Below the pieces are notes generated by a model. The model saw nothing but the letters and a program-made list of their open reading frames with translations, made no database searches and had not been told where the DNA came from. From positions 1 through 5,939 of the forward strand of contig SHZG01000150.1 of assembly GCA_009692395.1 (NCBI GenBank): a stretch of 5,939 nucleotides of DNA, given 5' to 3'. This DNA is from Methylococcales bacterium (GTDB lineage: Bacteria; Pseudomonadota; Gammaproteobacteria; Methylococcales; Methylomonadaceae). Of this stretch, positions 5,798-5,939 are shown in pieces. Position 1 is the first letter of the stretch, and each line of letters begins with the position of its first letter. The translations under genes and the position numbers were made by a program.

Positions 5798-5939
5798 CCA
5801 AAGCAAAATAAAATGATTTAAAAGAGCTGAGAGAACAGTGTATCAGTGGAGCAGTTTTTCTTTCTTCTAAGTGCTGTAGCTTGCGCCCATTTGTGTTCAA
5901 TAGGATTTAAGTCAGGTGAATAAGGCGGCAAGAATTCCA
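5793..5939 (-). mobile_element. IS630-family insertion sequence, 3' end (right copy, cut by window edge)
   Basis: This is an inverted copy of 1-147 with two differences (5876 and 5799). It is inserted in hsdM at a TA-containing site (CTATA, 5792-5796), so the last hsdM codon, CTA, is followed by a stop formed at the junction. The other end of the element and the rest of hsdM lie beyond the window. With the left copy it forms a pair whose transposase genes point toward each other. Confidence 0.85.
5818..5937 (-). CDS. IS630-family transposase, C-terminal fragment (right copy, partial at window edge)
   Basis: The last 39 residues of the same DDE transposase as at the left edge, read on the minus strand and ending at TAA 5820-5818. 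It includes the NPIEH motif with the catalytic glutamate. It differs from the left copy at one residue, Thr (ACA) in place of Lys in the QAKALRRK segment. The TAA stop is 25 bp from the element's end, a normal tight arrangement for this IS family. The upstream part is outside the window. Confidence 0.85.
   Translation of the reverse strand, partial: EFLPPYSPDLNPIEHKWAQATALRRKKNCSTDTLFSQLF

Noticed and set aside
1..5939. The two inverted IS630 copies make glgX, ygiQ, tRNA-Thr and hsdM look like cargo of a composite transposon.
   Set aside because: The cargo is core housekeeping genes and a broken hsdM interrupted by one of the copies. The IS copies differ from each other and both coincide with the window edges. 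Independent insertions plus contig breaks explain this better.
1..5939. CRISPR array, toxin-antitoxin pair, riboswitch or defence cluster.
   Set aside because: No regularly spaced repeats, small paired genes or recognisable riboswitch core were found on either strand. The only defence-related gene is the broken hsdM.

Overview
The window reads as a stretch of gammaproteobacterial chromosome of moderate, slightly AT-leaning composition. The evidence is a YgiQ protein and a GlgX protein that both resemble enterobacterial and related gammaproteobacterial homologues, plus a tRNA-Thr(UGU) with encoded CCA. Genus cannot be fixed from the sequence. Both edges of the window are inverted copies of the same end of an IS630-family insertion sequence. 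The first 63 bases and the reverse complement of the last 63 bases are identical and then differ at the next base. This suggests the window is one whole contig of a draft assembly that stopped in a multicopy element.

Layout from left to right: (1) 1-147, the 3' end of an IS630-family transposase gene on the plus strand and the element's end. (2) 148-364, a gene-poor strip with the decayed C-terminus of a second transposase (integrase-core type, IS481/IS3-like, minus strand) and a strong 16-bp hairpin just downstream of glgX. (3) 365-2440, glgX on the minus strand, a complete glycogen debranching enzyme with all GH13 catalytic residues. (4) 2441-2633, a divergent intergenic region with an 11-bp direct repeat spaced 50 bp apart and a reasonable promoter for ygiQ. 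(5) 2634-4781, ygiQ on the plus strand, a complete large radical-SAM protein of unknown function. (6) 4812-4887, tRNA-Thr(UGU), with its own near-consensus promoter whose -35 box lies in the last codons of ygiQ and with a strong intrinsic terminator behind it. (7) 5034-5797, a broken type I restriction-modification methyltransferase gene (hsdM). It carries a -1 frameshift near codon 70, an internal in-frame loss of about 18-19 residues after the GQEVN motif, and truncation by the right-hand IS630 copy. (8) 5793-5939, that IS630 copy on the minus strand.

The housekeeping core (glgX, ygiQ, tRNA-Thr) is intact and shows no obvious shared pathway. The flanks are a zone of decay and transposition: two IS630 copies, one older transposase remnant and a ruined restriction-modification gene. 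I do not see a convincing new multi-gene system. The items most worth a second look are the triply damaged hsdM, the repeat and promoter arrangement between glgX and ygiQ, the tRNA promoter embedded in ygiQ, and YgiQ itself as a conserved enzyme without an assigned reaction.
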